Below are positions 43,001 to 50,630 of a DNA stretch of 60,448 nt, in pieces. A program made the position numbers and the translations under genes. The stretch comes from B1 sp964443415 (GTDB lineage Bacteria > Bacteroidota > Bacteroidia > UKL13-3). Within the stretch, counting starts at the first letter, position 1; every line of letters starts with the position of its first letter. The notes beneath the pieces were generated by a model. It had not been told where the DNA came from, did no database searches, and worked only from the letters and a program-made list of their open reading frames with translations. The stretch covers positions 1-60,448 of the forward strand of contig CAYUDC010000004.1 of the NCBI GenBank assembly GCA_964443415.1. The letters are read 5' to 3'.

Positions 43001-44286
43001 GCTGCAATTGCTCCACCAGTAGTGGCATTTATTTTTCCAGCCATGGCATTCATTCCTCCTGTGGCAGTTAAATTGGTTGAACCAAAAGCGAATGTATTAG
43101 CAAACTCTCCACCAATAATTGGATTCCCATCATTGCCAATGTCAATGCCCCAACCAATATCATCACCAGTTCCTCCATATTTATTGGCCCAAATTAATCC
43201 ACCACTGGTATCAAATTTTGCCACTAAAATGTCTGAACCTCCATTATTTGTTAAGCTCACCGAACTGAAAGGTGGAGAGGAGGTGATGGTTGTACTACCA
43301 TTAAAATGACCGACGGTATAAATTCTATCGTTTTTATGGTCAATTTCTAAATTGATAAATGCTTCGTCTGCTGCAGACCCCATGTGTTTTACCCAAACAT
43401 ATTGTCCGGTTGAATTAAGTTTGGCAACAAAGCCACCCCAGCTTCCAGCATTTGATATGGTATGGCTGCCAAAAGTTCCATTTCCTCCAGAGCAGCAAGA
43501 AAAAATTCCAGTAACATATAAGTTTCCATATTTGTCGGCCCTCGCATTGGTACCCATATCTTGCGAAGTTGAGCCCCCAACACTGGCATATTGTAATACT
43601 CCGTTGCTATTGTGTTTTGTAATAAAAACATCGGTACTTCCTAAGGCAGTTCTACTTAAGGTTGGTAATCCTGCAGCCGATCTGAAGGTGCAAGTGCTGC
43701 TAAAAAAGCCTAGTGTATAAACATTCTCATTCTCATCCACTGCTATCGAACCCGCTTCATCCCAACCTGTACCTCCATAATTTGCTACCCATTCAAAAAC
43801 ACCATCGTTCTTGAGTTTTGCTGTATAAATATCATCTGCACCACCACTGGTTCTGCTTGTAAAAAGAGTTCCATTGGAAGACACAAAGTTACAATTACCA
43901 GTAAATGAACCTGAGATGTAAATATTTCCACTTTTTGATAAAGCCAATCCATATCCCGCAAAAGCACCACCTTCCTGAGAACTACCACCAACTCTTACAC
44001 GCCATTGTTGAACCCTATTGCAATTGTACTTTACCAAAAAATAATCCCTTTGGCCTGCACTTGTCATAGTTTTAGGAATGCCAGCACTATCTAATGTTAT
44101 GGTATTGCTAAACATACCATATACATAAAAATTGTTTGAATCATCAACTATGGTAAATCGCGCAAAATCAAATCCGGTGCTACCAATTTTTATTCCCCAA
44201 TTAACATTTTGGCTGTTAGCATTAAATGAGCATAATAAAAATATACATACCGATAAAAAGGCACGTGAAATTATTGGGGTAATCAT
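40045..44286 (-). CDS. Very large T9SS type B protein with nine Ig-like repeats (gliding-motility-associated C-terminal domain)
   Basis: A 1413-residue surface or secreted protein. A signal peptide ends at FNANSQ near residue 26. The first 480 residues hold SBBP-like beta-propeller repeats (patterns such as GNIYISGSFTG, GNLYVTGIFS). Then come nine tandem Ig/PKD-like repeats of about 75 residues, each with an ICxGDTxxLxxxG motif and a (P)xVxPxxDTxYxV strand. A PKD domain (VTFTNQSIASAQFFDWDM) follows. The end is the type B sorting domain: PNVFTPQGDGINDVF, YSRWGELLYE, WDGTYKNEPCPDGVYFY. The repeats suggest an adhesive stalk. There is no enzyme domain. Confidence 0.92.
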   Translation of the reverse strand: MITPIISRAFLSVCIFLLCSFNANSQNVNWGIKIGSTGFDFARFTIVDDSNNFYVYGMFSNTITLDSAGIPKTMTSAGQRDYFLVKYNCNRVQQWRVRVGGSSQEGGAFAGYGLALSKSGNIYISGSFTGNCNFVSSNGTLFTSRTSGGADDIYTAKLKNDGVFEWVANYGGTGWDEAGSIAVDENENVYTLGFFSSTCTFRSAAGLPTLSRTALGSTDVFITKHNSNGVLQYASVGGSTSQDMGTNARADKYGNLYVTGIFSCCSGGNGTFGSHTISNAGSWGGFVAKLNSTGQYVWVKHMGSAADEAFINLEIDHKNDRIYTVGHFNGSTTITSSPPFSSVSLTNNGGSDILVAKFDTSGGLIWANKYGGTGDDIGWGIDIGNDGNPIIGGEFANTFAFGSTNLTATGGMNAMAGKINATTGGAIAAGRVSGNGLTYCRGLSHNNSGNVILTGYFTQTTNAGASILNSTGVEDAFVASFQFTDTTIIATNTTNINCNDSTKIYVTNKTQDIFRWFRNDSLILVTDSNFIWAKSPGNYYVVNLNNCALPDTSNRIIITGNGLPVNVLSNINACRNDSIQLNVTSTGSSFSWSPANLFSNPNQLNPKFRADTTRYIYLLATSGPCQKRDSLLVSTIQVNLSVTPNTSICLGDSLQLVASGANNYAWSPKQFISDTSIANPFVKPTTTTVYRVRGSINSCTKTDSVRVTVNFALANAGADTSICLGDTLQLMGTVNNLNLVWYPNHRINEDTIQFPKVWPNVDTSYILSVTNNGCTSRDTLRITVKPLPNVVASADTSICFGDTLQLSASGASSYQWQPNLFLNNPLLSNPKAFPGATQKYFVSGVSNGCSYSDSVQVNVVQVWVNVPSDTLLCVGDTIQLNSSYIGTGVTWFPTYQIANSNSTNPKVWPSADTTYFVRAQNGNCSAIDSIKIRVVGTPIVDAGADVEICQGSSITLAASGANTYQWWPNIAINDTNVRTPIVTTNTSRTYYVKGSIGSCHATDSIRISFVPITAFAGNDTLICPGDTITLNGSASPAFGNWIPNWNISSTNLLNPKVWPSKDTVYMLSVTNSSCKVNDTIRIRLRPLPPLNAGSNQTICIGDTITLNATGALVYQWLNNYNISNVNIPNPRVYPAVDTSYVVGGLIDFCPTLDTVRITVLSYPVVDAGPDETICYYETTVLNGTVSNATSFMWQNDPTLSNAAILNPTVNPNKSVSNYILNASNQICQASDTVTITEAPMINAGIQANPMKGNVPLEVTFTNQSIASAQFFDWDMADGNTYQTRDVVHTFNQTGKFKVVLMVEDSFGCVDSADIEIEVLELEGIRMPNVFTPQGDGINDVFNPAYIGNFNYIKLYIYSRWGELLYETTMPGGAWWDGTYKNEPCPDGVYFYILEAQSKANNYYEKHGTVTLLR

Positions 44287-44416
44287 GATGAATTGCTATA
44301 GGTCTATTTTAATGAATAAATAAAAATAATTTATTAAAATTTAATGTGCAATAGGAAAATAATTATTGATTTAGTGAAAGGTATATTTCTATTTTAAATA
44401 TTTAAAGGTCATCTAG

Positions 44417-45316
44417 TTACTCAAAAAACTTACTTTTTATTTTGTGCCAAATGATTTTTTGAAAAGGTGGAATAAACATCCTTTTTGAAGTAATCTTATC
44501 TGCTTTTTGGTTGATAATGAGTGCTTCATTTTCTATGATTTCACCAATGGAGGAGCTTGGCATATTAGCAAAAATATGGTTCGCGTCTCCCAAATGCGTT
44601 GAGGATTCGCCAAAACCAATATTGCTAATTAGATTTACATTTGGAATGATTGCTAATCCTTTAAATTTCCAAAGGGTAAATGCCCACTGGTAGTCCCATG
44701 TATTAAACTCTCCGGTTTTTACCTTCTTTGCTACTAATTTCCAATATTTTCTCTCTACAAATCCATTAAAATGATGGTCGATGATTTCAACAGCTTCTTC
44801 ATAAGACATGTTTACATTGTACTTTTTCCAAGCCCGCCTCCAGGTGGCCCAGCCCCAAATGTGCGCATATCCAGAAAAATAATAACTGCTATTCCCATGA
44901 ATTATGCCGCCTTGAAAATTATCACCCGAAATATGCATGACCTTTTCTTCATGACGATATCTATCTAACATAGAAACACAAAATCTAAAAAAATCAGGAT
45001 GGGGTAAGCAATCATCCTCTAGAATGATGCCTTCTTCTTCCTGCTCAAAAAACCAATCTATGGCTTCGCTAATGGCATGTCTGCAACCTAAGTTTTGTTC
45101 TCTAAATAAGGTCTTTACTTCGCATGGCCAATTTATTTGAGTTACAATGTCGCGGGTGTTCTGGCAAAGTAAATCTTCTCCATGTTTATCACTTCTTGGT
45201 CCATCTGCTGCTATATAAAGCTTAGATGGTTGTTGCTGAGCTATCGACTCAAATACTTTGAAAGTAGTGTCGGGCCTATTGAAAATTAAAAATAATATGG
45301 GAGTATGGAGTGCCAA
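44417..45316 (-). CDS. Glycosyltransferase-like protein (nucleotide-diphospho-sugar transferase fold)
   Basis: A 299-residue cytoplasmic protein. The N-terminus PILFLIFNRPDTTFKVFESI and IILEDDCLPHPDFFRF (EDD as the metal-binding acidic motif) fit GT-A fold transferases of the GnT-I-like group. AHIWGWATWRRAWKKYN is a strongly conserved segment of this bacterial family. The acceptor is unknown, probably a surface glycan or protein. No other glycan genes are adjacent; the O-antigen cluster is 10 kb away. It lies downstream of the EEP gene on the same strand. Confidence 0.8.
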   Translation of the reverse strand: MALHTPILFLIFNRPDTTFKVFESIAQQQPSKLYIAADGPRSDKHGEDLLCQNTRDIVTQINWPCEVKTLFREQNLGCRHAISEAIDWFFEQEEEGIILEDDCLPHPDFFRFCVSMLDRYRHEEKVMHISGDNFQGGIIHGNSSYYFSGYAHIWGWATWRRAWKKYNVNMSYEEAVEIIDHHFNGFVERKYWKLVAKKVKTGEFNTWDYQWAFTLWKFKGLAIIPNVNLISNIGFGESSTHLGDANHIFANMPSSSIGEIIENEALIINQKADKITSKRMFIPPFQKIIWHKIKSKFFE

Positions 45317-45369
45317 TTTTTAATGCAAATCAAACGATTATTTAACAAATTAATATGATTAATTTTCTC

Positions 45370-46209
45370 CTATTCCCCCATCTCAAAAACTCCCTTCAAA
45401 CCATAATGGTCAGATAGCTGTAAACCGTTTTTTCTCAAGGGTCGCAGAATCTTAAAGGATGTTTTCTTTAATCCATCATAAAAGATAAAGTCTATTTGAT
45501 TAAATCCTTCTTGATGTTTTTTAAATCCATTGAAGGTGCCTAAACCCAAACTGTCTATACATCCTTCGGAGGCATCGTTTAAATTTTTTCTGAAAATTTG
45601 AATGGCCAAATCATTGGGTTGACTGTTAAAATCTCCCATTACCAAAACTGGTAAAGGTGGATTGGCAAGCTTGGTTTTTAGTTGTCTTACAATAAGTTGA
45701 GCAGATGAATCCCGCGCAATCTTGCCTATATGGTCGAAATGAGAATTATAAACCAATAGCTTTTTATGACTGCCTTTTTCTTGCACCAATGCCCATGTGC
45801 AAATACGATTTAAGGCCGCATCCCAACCTTTAGATGGCATCTCTGGCGTACTAGAAAGCCAAAAGGTATTGCTTTCTAAGATTTTAAATTTCACGGTGTC
45901 TATAAAAATAGGAGAAAATTCACCCCCTTTTTTTCCATCGTCCCTGCCAACGCCTATGGCTTGGTAACCCACCAAACCATTTTGTAAATAATCTAATTGC
46001 TCCCATAAAACTTCCTGTAAACCAATCATAGATGGCTGCTCTTCTTGTAAAAAACTAAGCATTTCTTGTTTCCTAAACCCCCAATAATTCAGGCTATCCG
46101 ACACCACCGAAAGTCTAATATTATAAGTAATCGCTTGGATGGTTTGAGCCGAACTTGGTTCAAACCGAAATAGAAGAGAAATTAAAAGCAGAAGTTTTGC
46201 CGTTTTCAT
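45370..46209 (-). CDS. Exported endonuclease/exonuclease/phosphatase-family hydrolase
   Basis: A 279-residue protein with a signal peptide (to about residue 21, SSAQ). The fold signatures of the EEP superfamily are all present: ITYNIRL, GLQEVL with the metal-binding Glu, NSHFDHIGKIARDSSAQ, VMGDFNSQPND, IDFIFYDG and SDHYGL with the catalytic Asp-His. The substrate may be nucleic acid, phosphoester or sphingolipid; the sequence does not decide. An exact copy of the dispersed motif (46157-46168) encodes RFEP in the signal peptide. It is divergent from yidC. Confidence 0.88.
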   Translation of the reverse strand: MKTAKLLLLISLLFRFEPSSAQTIQAITYNIRLSVVSDSLNYWGFRKQEMLSFLQEEQPSMIGLQEVLWEQLDYLQNGLVGYQAIGVGRDDGKKGGEFSPIFIDTVKFKILESNTFWLSSTPEMPSKGWDAALNRICTWALVQEKGSHKKLLVYNSHFDHIGKIARDSSAQLIVRQLKTKLANPPLPVLVMGDFNSQPNDLAIQIFRKNLNDASEGCIDSLGLGTFNGFKKHQEGFNQIDFIFYDGLKKTSFKILRPLRKNGLQLSDHYGLKGVFEMGE

Positions 46210-46224
46210 TTGCCCGAAATATAC

Positions 46225-46232
46225 TATTTTCG
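46225..46232 (+). promoter_or_regulatory. -7-like element before yidC
   Basis: TATTTTCG differs from TAnnTTTG at one base. It lies 19 bases before the yidC start codon, in the short divergent region. Confidence 0.35.
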
Positions 46233-46251
46233 CCGCTCATTTTAGAACAGA

Positions 46252-48075
46252 ATGGATAGAAACTCCCTCATTGGATTAAGCTTGATTTTCTTAATCCTAA
46301 TTGGCTTTGCCTATATTAATCAGCCTTCACAAGCAGAAATGGATGCGGCAAAGCGTCAACAAGATTCCCTGGCTTTGGTTCGCTTTAAAAGTGATAGCAT
46401 CGCTTTAGTTAGCCAGTTGGCTCAACAAAAGCAATCTACCTCAACCATTGCTGCCGTAGATTCTAATGCCGTAGCCACCTCTTTTGGCTCTTTTGCTCCT
46501 TTTGCAAATGGCTCAGGACAATTGTTTACCTTAGAAAATGAACAATTAAAGGTTGGTATTCTAAATAAAGGCGGCAGAATTGCCTACGTAGAACTTAAGC
46601 AATACAAAAGAGCAGATGGCTCGCCTTTGGTACTAACAGATGTAAAAGAAAGCGAGTTTGGTTATGCGTTTGCCACCCGTGATGCCAAGGCAATTTCTAC
46701 CAAAGACCTTTATTTTACGCCAGTAATTTCAGACAATGGCCAAAAGATAAGCATGCAAGTTAAGCTGTCAGAGCAGCAAATGATTGAACATGTTTTTAGT
46801 TTGAACCAAAACCAAAACATGGTGGATGTAAGCATCAACCTGTTGGGCATGAATGAGGTAATTGCAGGTAACAGCAATTTCTTAGACCTCACCTGGAAAC
46901 ACAACGTACTTCAGCAAGAAAAAGCACACGAGGCAGAAGAAAGAACCACCACCGTATATTATCGTTATGCCAACGACGAGCCTGATTACCTAAATGAAAC
47001 CAAAGATGGGAAAGAAGAACTTAAAACTGCTGTAAATTGGATAAGCTACAAGCAACAATACTTTAACAGTTCTTTAATTGCCCCTCAAAACTTTGACAAT
47101 GCTGTAGTTGAAAGTAAACTAGATGAAAAGAAGAAATATGTAAAAACCCTTACTTCTAGCATCGGTTTGGCCTATAACCACGAAACTAAAACCAGCTATC
47201 CATTGCAGTTTTATTTTGGCCCTAATTCATACAAGTCGCTCAAAACCTTAAATGTAGAGCTCGAAAACATTGTGCCGATGGGTTGGGGAATTTTTGGCTG
47301 GGTAAATAAGGTCTTAACCGTAAACGTATTTTATTTCTTGGGTCAATACATTACCAACTTTGGTATCATTATTCTTTTGTTAACCCTTATTGTTAAAACC
47401 ATCCTGTTTCCACTGGTATATCGCTCTTATATGAGCTCTGCTAAAATGCGTGTGCTTAAACCAGAAATAGATGAGATTAAAGTGAAATATGGTAATGACA
47501 TGGCTAAGCAACAACAAGAAAACATGAAGATTTACCGTAAAGCTGGCGTAAATCCTTTAGGTGGTTGTGTGCCTGTGCTGCTTCAAATGCCTATCTTAAT
47601 TGCTATGTTTCAGTTTTTCCCTAGTGCATTTGATTTGCGTCAAAAGGCATTTTTGTGGAGTAGCGATTTAAGTAGTTATGATAGCATCCTAAACCTTGGG
47701 TTTAATATACCGTTTTATGGCGACCACGTAAGTTTGTTCACCATTTTAATGACGGTTTCTACCATTATTTACACTATGTATAATAATCAAATGACAGGTG
47801 TTACTGGCCAAATGAAAGTAATTAGTTATATCATGCCAATTGCCTTCTTAGGTTTCTTTAATAACTATGCCTCTGGTTTAACTTATTATTATTTCCTTTC
47901 TAACTTGTTTACCATCGGACAACAATTGCTTATTCGCGCCTTTGTAGATGAAAAAGCTTTGCATGCCCAAATTCAAGAAAATAAAAAGAAACCAATGACC
48001 AAAAGTAAGTTCCAACAAAAATTAGAAGAAATGGCCCGCAAACGTGGCTACGATCCTGATAAGTTAGGAAAATAA
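46252..48075 (+). CDS. yidC: Membrane protein insertase YidC
   Basis: Inserts and folds inner-membrane proteins alone or with SecYEG. The 607-residue protein has the long Gram-negative form: an N-terminal membrane segment (residues 5-22), a large periplasmic domain to about residue 345, then the conserved five-helix core. Core signatures are KTILFPLVYRSYMSSAKM, NPLGGCVPVLLQMPILIAMFQFFPSA and FLGFFNNYASGLTYYYFLSNLF. The basic tail (KKPMTKSKFQQKLEEMARKRG) is expected for ribosome contact. The gene stands alone and ends in a strong terminator. Confidence 0.97.
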   Translation: MDRNSLIGLSLIFLILIGFAYINQPSQAEMDAAKRQQDSLALVRFKSDSIALVSQLAQQKQSTSTIAAVDSNAVATSFGSFAPFANGSGQLFTLENEQLKVGILNKGGRIAYVELKQYKRADGSPLVLTDVKESEFGYAFATRDAKAISTKDLYFTPVISDNGQKISMQVKLSEQQMIEHVFSLNQNQNMVDVSINLLGMNEVIAGNSNFLDLTWKHNVLQQEKAHEAEERTTTVYYRYANDEPDYLNETKDGKEELKTAVNWISYKQQYFNSSLIAPQNFDNAVVESKLDEKKKYVKTLTSSIGLAYNHETKTSYPLQFYFGPNSYKSLKTLNVELENIVPMGWGIFGWVNKVLTVNVFYFLGQYITNFGIIILLLTLIVKTILFPLVYRSYMSSAKMRVLKPEIDEIKVKYGNDMAKQQQENMKIYRKAGVNPLGGCVPVLLQMPILIAMFQFFPSAFDLRQKAFLWSSDLSSYDSILNLGFNIPFYGDHVSLFTILMTVSTIIYTMYNNQMTGVTGQMKVISYIMPIAFLGFFNNYASGLTYYYFLSNLFTIGQQLLIRAFVDEKALHAQIQENKKKPMTKSKFQQKLEEMARKRGYDPDKLGK

Positions 48076-48092
48076 AAAGGCCATAAAAAAAG

Positions 48093-48127
48093 AAACCCGG
48101 TTGATAGCTAATCAACCGGGTTTTTTT
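48093..48127. terminator. Terminator after yidC
   Basis: AAACCCGGTTGAT-AGCTA-ATCAACCGGGTTT, thirteen perfect pairs, followed by T's to 48127. A-rich sequence on the left side gives a T-tract for the opposite strand as well. Confidence 0.93.
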
Positions 48128-48326
48128 GTATCCAAGTAAAATGAAAATAATACTTTCTATTACTCAGAAATGCTGCCAAAGTCTTTTGTGTAATTTAATT
48201 TTGTTTTAATAGTGTTGATTATCAGTAAATAAAAATCTTTACACCACTTTTGGTTCAACCCTTAAACCCATAAGTGTACATTTTAGTGGAAATAATGAAG
48301 GGTATTTAGACACTATTTTTGTACAC
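48128..48326. other. Gene-free stretch between yidC terminator and flavin reductase gene
   Basis: About 200 AT-rich bases without a credible reading frame. It holds GGTTCAACCC (48252-48261), a relative of the dispersed motif, and most of the hairpin at 48271-48329. Confidence 0.6.
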
Positions 48327-48329
48327 TTA
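48271..48329. repeat. Long imperfect hairpin ending at the flavin reductase stop codon
   Basis: Three matching arm pairs are nested in order: TAAGTGTACA/TGTACACTTA (48271 and 48320), TAGTG/CACTA (48284 and 48311), AAATA/TATTT (48290 and 48303), around an eight-base loop. The right outer arm covers the stop codon of the flavin reductase gene. It is AT-rich and lacks a T-tract, so it is not a classical terminator. Confidence 0.5.
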
Positions 48330-49229
48330 TTCGCTCAACAAAACCTTCCAAGCATCCTGGGCCTTGGTTTCTTGAAGCATCAAATGTGCCAACTTATGTA
48401 AAAGTTCTCTTTTCTCCTCCTTAGTTACTTCCTTGTTTACAATATTGCCTAAGTCTTTATTCATTCGCTGAAAAATGGCAACCGAATCCACATCTGGCAA
48501 TTGTTCGCAATTTGCCAGCATGCCTAAATCATTTCCTGTTAAAATTTTGCTGAACCTAATATGCGCTGGCAATTGGTCGAAACCTATGCCAAGGTTTCTT
48601 GCTGGCTTAGGCACTTCAAACAAGGCCGCACCACTGGCTCTTACATACCAATCGCTGCCTAATCTTCCTACTAAATCTAATTGCTGTTGATTAATTTTGC
48701 CATCTGCCGTAAGCACATCTGGTGAAATATGCATACACACCATCTCTGCTATGATTAAGTTACCAGCTCCACCCTCGGTGCCTGTTTCTTGAATATCAAC
48801 AATTTTACATTCTATCTGTACCGGACTTTCCTTTACCCTAAATGGTTTTACATGCAAAGAGGGCAGCATGGTAAAGCCTGCTTTTTCAAATTCGTTTACG
48901 CCCTTTGGGTACTCGCAACTCGATAAGCTCATTTGCTGCACCATGGCATAGTTTACCACGTTAATTACCACTTCTTTGGTGGCATAAGCATTTTCTAAGG
49001 TGTGCTTTATAGTATTGTCGCGCACCCTTCTGGCAGGTGAAAAAATAAATCTGGTAGGGTTTGATCCAAAGATGTTAAAAAAACTAAACGGACTTAAATT
49101 TGGGTTGCCTTGTTCGTCTATGGTGCTGGCAAAGCAAATGGGCCTTGGGGCTATGGCTGTGAGCAGTGTATTATGAAACTCTGCTAAGGGCAGGTCTTTT
49201 GGGCCAATTGTCTTCATTTTAGATTCCAT
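48327..49229 (-). CDS. Flavin reductase-like FMN-binding split-barrel protein
   Basis: A 300-residue cytoplasmic protein of the flavin reductase-like domain family. The opening APRPICFASTIDEQGNPNLSPFSFFN is the classical FMN-binding strand-loop, with NPTRFIFSPARR and VINVVNYAM following. The C-terminal 100 residues are helical and less conserved. Such proteins bind FMN and either reduce flavin or act as oxidoreductases. The physiological partner is unknown. A start four codons later (MKTIGPKD) is also possible. It follows tyrS by 12 bases on the same strand and is probably cotranscribed with it. Confidence 0.85.
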   Translation of the reverse strand: MESKMKTIGPKDLPLAEFHNTLLTAIAPRPICFASTIDEQGNPNLSPFSFFNIFGSNPTRFIFSPARRVRDNTIKHTLENAYATKEVVINVVNYAMVQQMSLSSCEYPKGVNEFEKAGFTMLPSLHVKPFRVKESPVQIECKIVDIQETGTEGGAGNLIIAEMVCMHISPDVLTADGKINQQQLDLVGRLGSDWYVRASGAALFEVPKPARNLGIGFDQLPAHIRFSKILTGNDLGMLANCEQLPDVDSVAIFQRMNKDLGNIVNKEVTKEEKRELLHKLAHLMLQETKAQDAWKVLLSE

Positions 49230-49241
49230 GTGTTTGGATAA

Positions 49242-50528
49242 TTAAATGCAACGAATCAAGAAATAGTTTTTCTTTCCTTTTTGAACCAACAAAAATTTGT
49301 CATTGATTAATCGGGTATGGTCTATCGTAGTGGCAGGGTCTTCCACTTTGTTTTTATTGATACTTACTCCACCTCCTGTAATCATTTTACGGGCCTCGCC
49401 TTTTGAAGGGAAAACGTTGGTGTTTTCTGCCAATAAATCGGTTATGCTAATGCCATTAGATAATTGGCTAAGCGGCAATTCAAAGCTTGGGACACCTTCA
49501 AATATATCTAAGAAAGTACCCTCATCTAGCTGGGCTAAGGTTTCTGCTGTACCTTGGCCAAATAAAATGGCAGAGGCTTCTACGGCTTGCTGGTAGGCAG
49601 ATTCTGAATGTACTCTGCAAGTGATATCCTTTGCCAAGGCTTTTTGCAGCAATCGCAAATGCGGCGCTTGTTGGTGCTCTGCTTCGATGCCTTCTATGGT
49701 TGCTTGGTCTAGCAGGGTAAAAATTCGTATCCAAGTGGCGGCATCTTCATCACTTGCATTGAGCCAAAACTGGTAAAATTTATAAGGTGAAGTACGCTTC
49801 GGGTCGAGCCAAACCGCGCCACTCTCGGTTTTGCCAAATTTGGTGCCGTCACTTTTCTTAATAAGGCTAGTGGTTAAGGCAAATGCGCTGCCTTGCCCTT
49901 TTCTTCTTATGAGTTCGGTTCCTGTTACAATATTTCCCCATTGATCTGATCCACCCATTTGAATTAAACATTTTTCGTTTTTCCAAAGGTGGTAAAAGTC
50001 AAAACCCTGCACCAATTGATACGTAAATTCGGTGAAGCTCATGCCCGTCTCGCCTTCTAAGCGCATCTTAACCGAGTCTTTGGCCATCATGTAGTTAACA
50101 GTAAGGTGTTTGCCTACATCTCTTATAAAGTCCAAAAAGGTAAAAGATTTAAACCAATCGTAATTGTTAACCAATTTAGCACCTTTTTCTGGGTCGTTAA
50201 AATCTAGAAACTTCCTAAGTTGCTGCTCTATACAAGCTACGTTATGAAAAAGCACGTCCTCGGATAACAAATTTCTTTCAGCAGACTTTCCGGATGGGTC
50301 GCCAACCATACCCGTTGCGCCACCAACCAAGGCAAATGGCCTGTGTCCAGCTTTTTGAAAATGAATTAAGGTCATAATTTGAACCAAATGTCCTACATGC
50401 AAGCTATCTGCGGTGGGGTCAAAACCAATATAACCGTTTGTTATTTCTTTATTAAGTTGTTCTTCGGTGCCTGGCATCATATCGTGTAACATGCCACGCC
50501 ATTTCAGCTCTTCTACAAAATTACTCAT
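49242..50528 (-). CDS. tyrS: Tyrosyl-tRNA synthetase
   Basis: Charges tRNA-Tyr with tyrosine. Class I signatures: HVGH at residues 44-47 (HIGH motif) and KFGKT at 230-234, the usual form of KMSKS in this enzyme. YQLVQGFDFYHLW and QMGGSDQWGNIVTG form the tyrosine pocket. An S4 RNA-binding domain closes the 428-residue protein (FPSKGEARKMITGGGVSINKNKV). TATTTTCG on the minus strand (50533-50540) ends only 4 bases before the start codon, so the message may lack a leader. Confidence 0.97.
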   Translation of the reverse strand: MSNFVEELKWRGMLHDMMPGTEEQLNKEITNGYIGFDPTADSLHVGHLVQIMTLIHFQKAGHRPFALVGGATGMVGDPSGKSAERNLLSEDVLFHNVACIEQQLRKFLDFNDPEKGAKLVNNYDWFKSFTFLDFIRDVGKHLTVNYMMAKDSVKMRLEGETGMSFTEFTYQLVQGFDFYHLWKNEKCLIQMGGSDQWGNIVTGTELIRRKGQGSAFALTTSLIKKSDGTKFGKTESGAVWLDPKRTSPYKFYQFWLNASDEDAATWIRIFTLLDQATIEGIEAEHQQAPHLRLLQKALAKDITCRVHSESAYQQAVEASAILFGQGTAETLAQLDEGTFLDIFEGVPSFELPLSQLSNGISITDLLAENTNVFPSKGEARKMITGGGVSINKNKVEDPATTIDHTRLINDKFLLVQKGKKNYFLIRCI

Positions 50529-50532
50529 GCCA

Positions 50533-50540
50533 CGAAAATA
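50533..50540 (-). promoter_or_regulatory. -7-like element directly before tyrS
   Basis: The minus strand reads TATTTTCG, one base off TAnnTTTG, 4 bases before the tyrS ATG. Confidence 0.35.
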
Positions 50541-50630
50541 TGTAAAGTTTTAAAATACCCGACCAGAGGCGCTTGCAGTTTCAAATATTTTATTACCTTT
50601 ATTTTATAGAATGAAATAATTAATTACCCC

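Noticed and set aside
43022..43720. Open frames on the plus strand opposite the large T9SS gene
   Set aside because: They are shadows of the beta-propeller repeats of the minus-strand gene, with no start signal or recognisable domain.
49833..49850. KFGKT instead of KMSKS in tyrosyl-tRNA synthetase, possible loss of function
   Set aside because: KFGK[ST] is the normal form in bacterial TyrRS.
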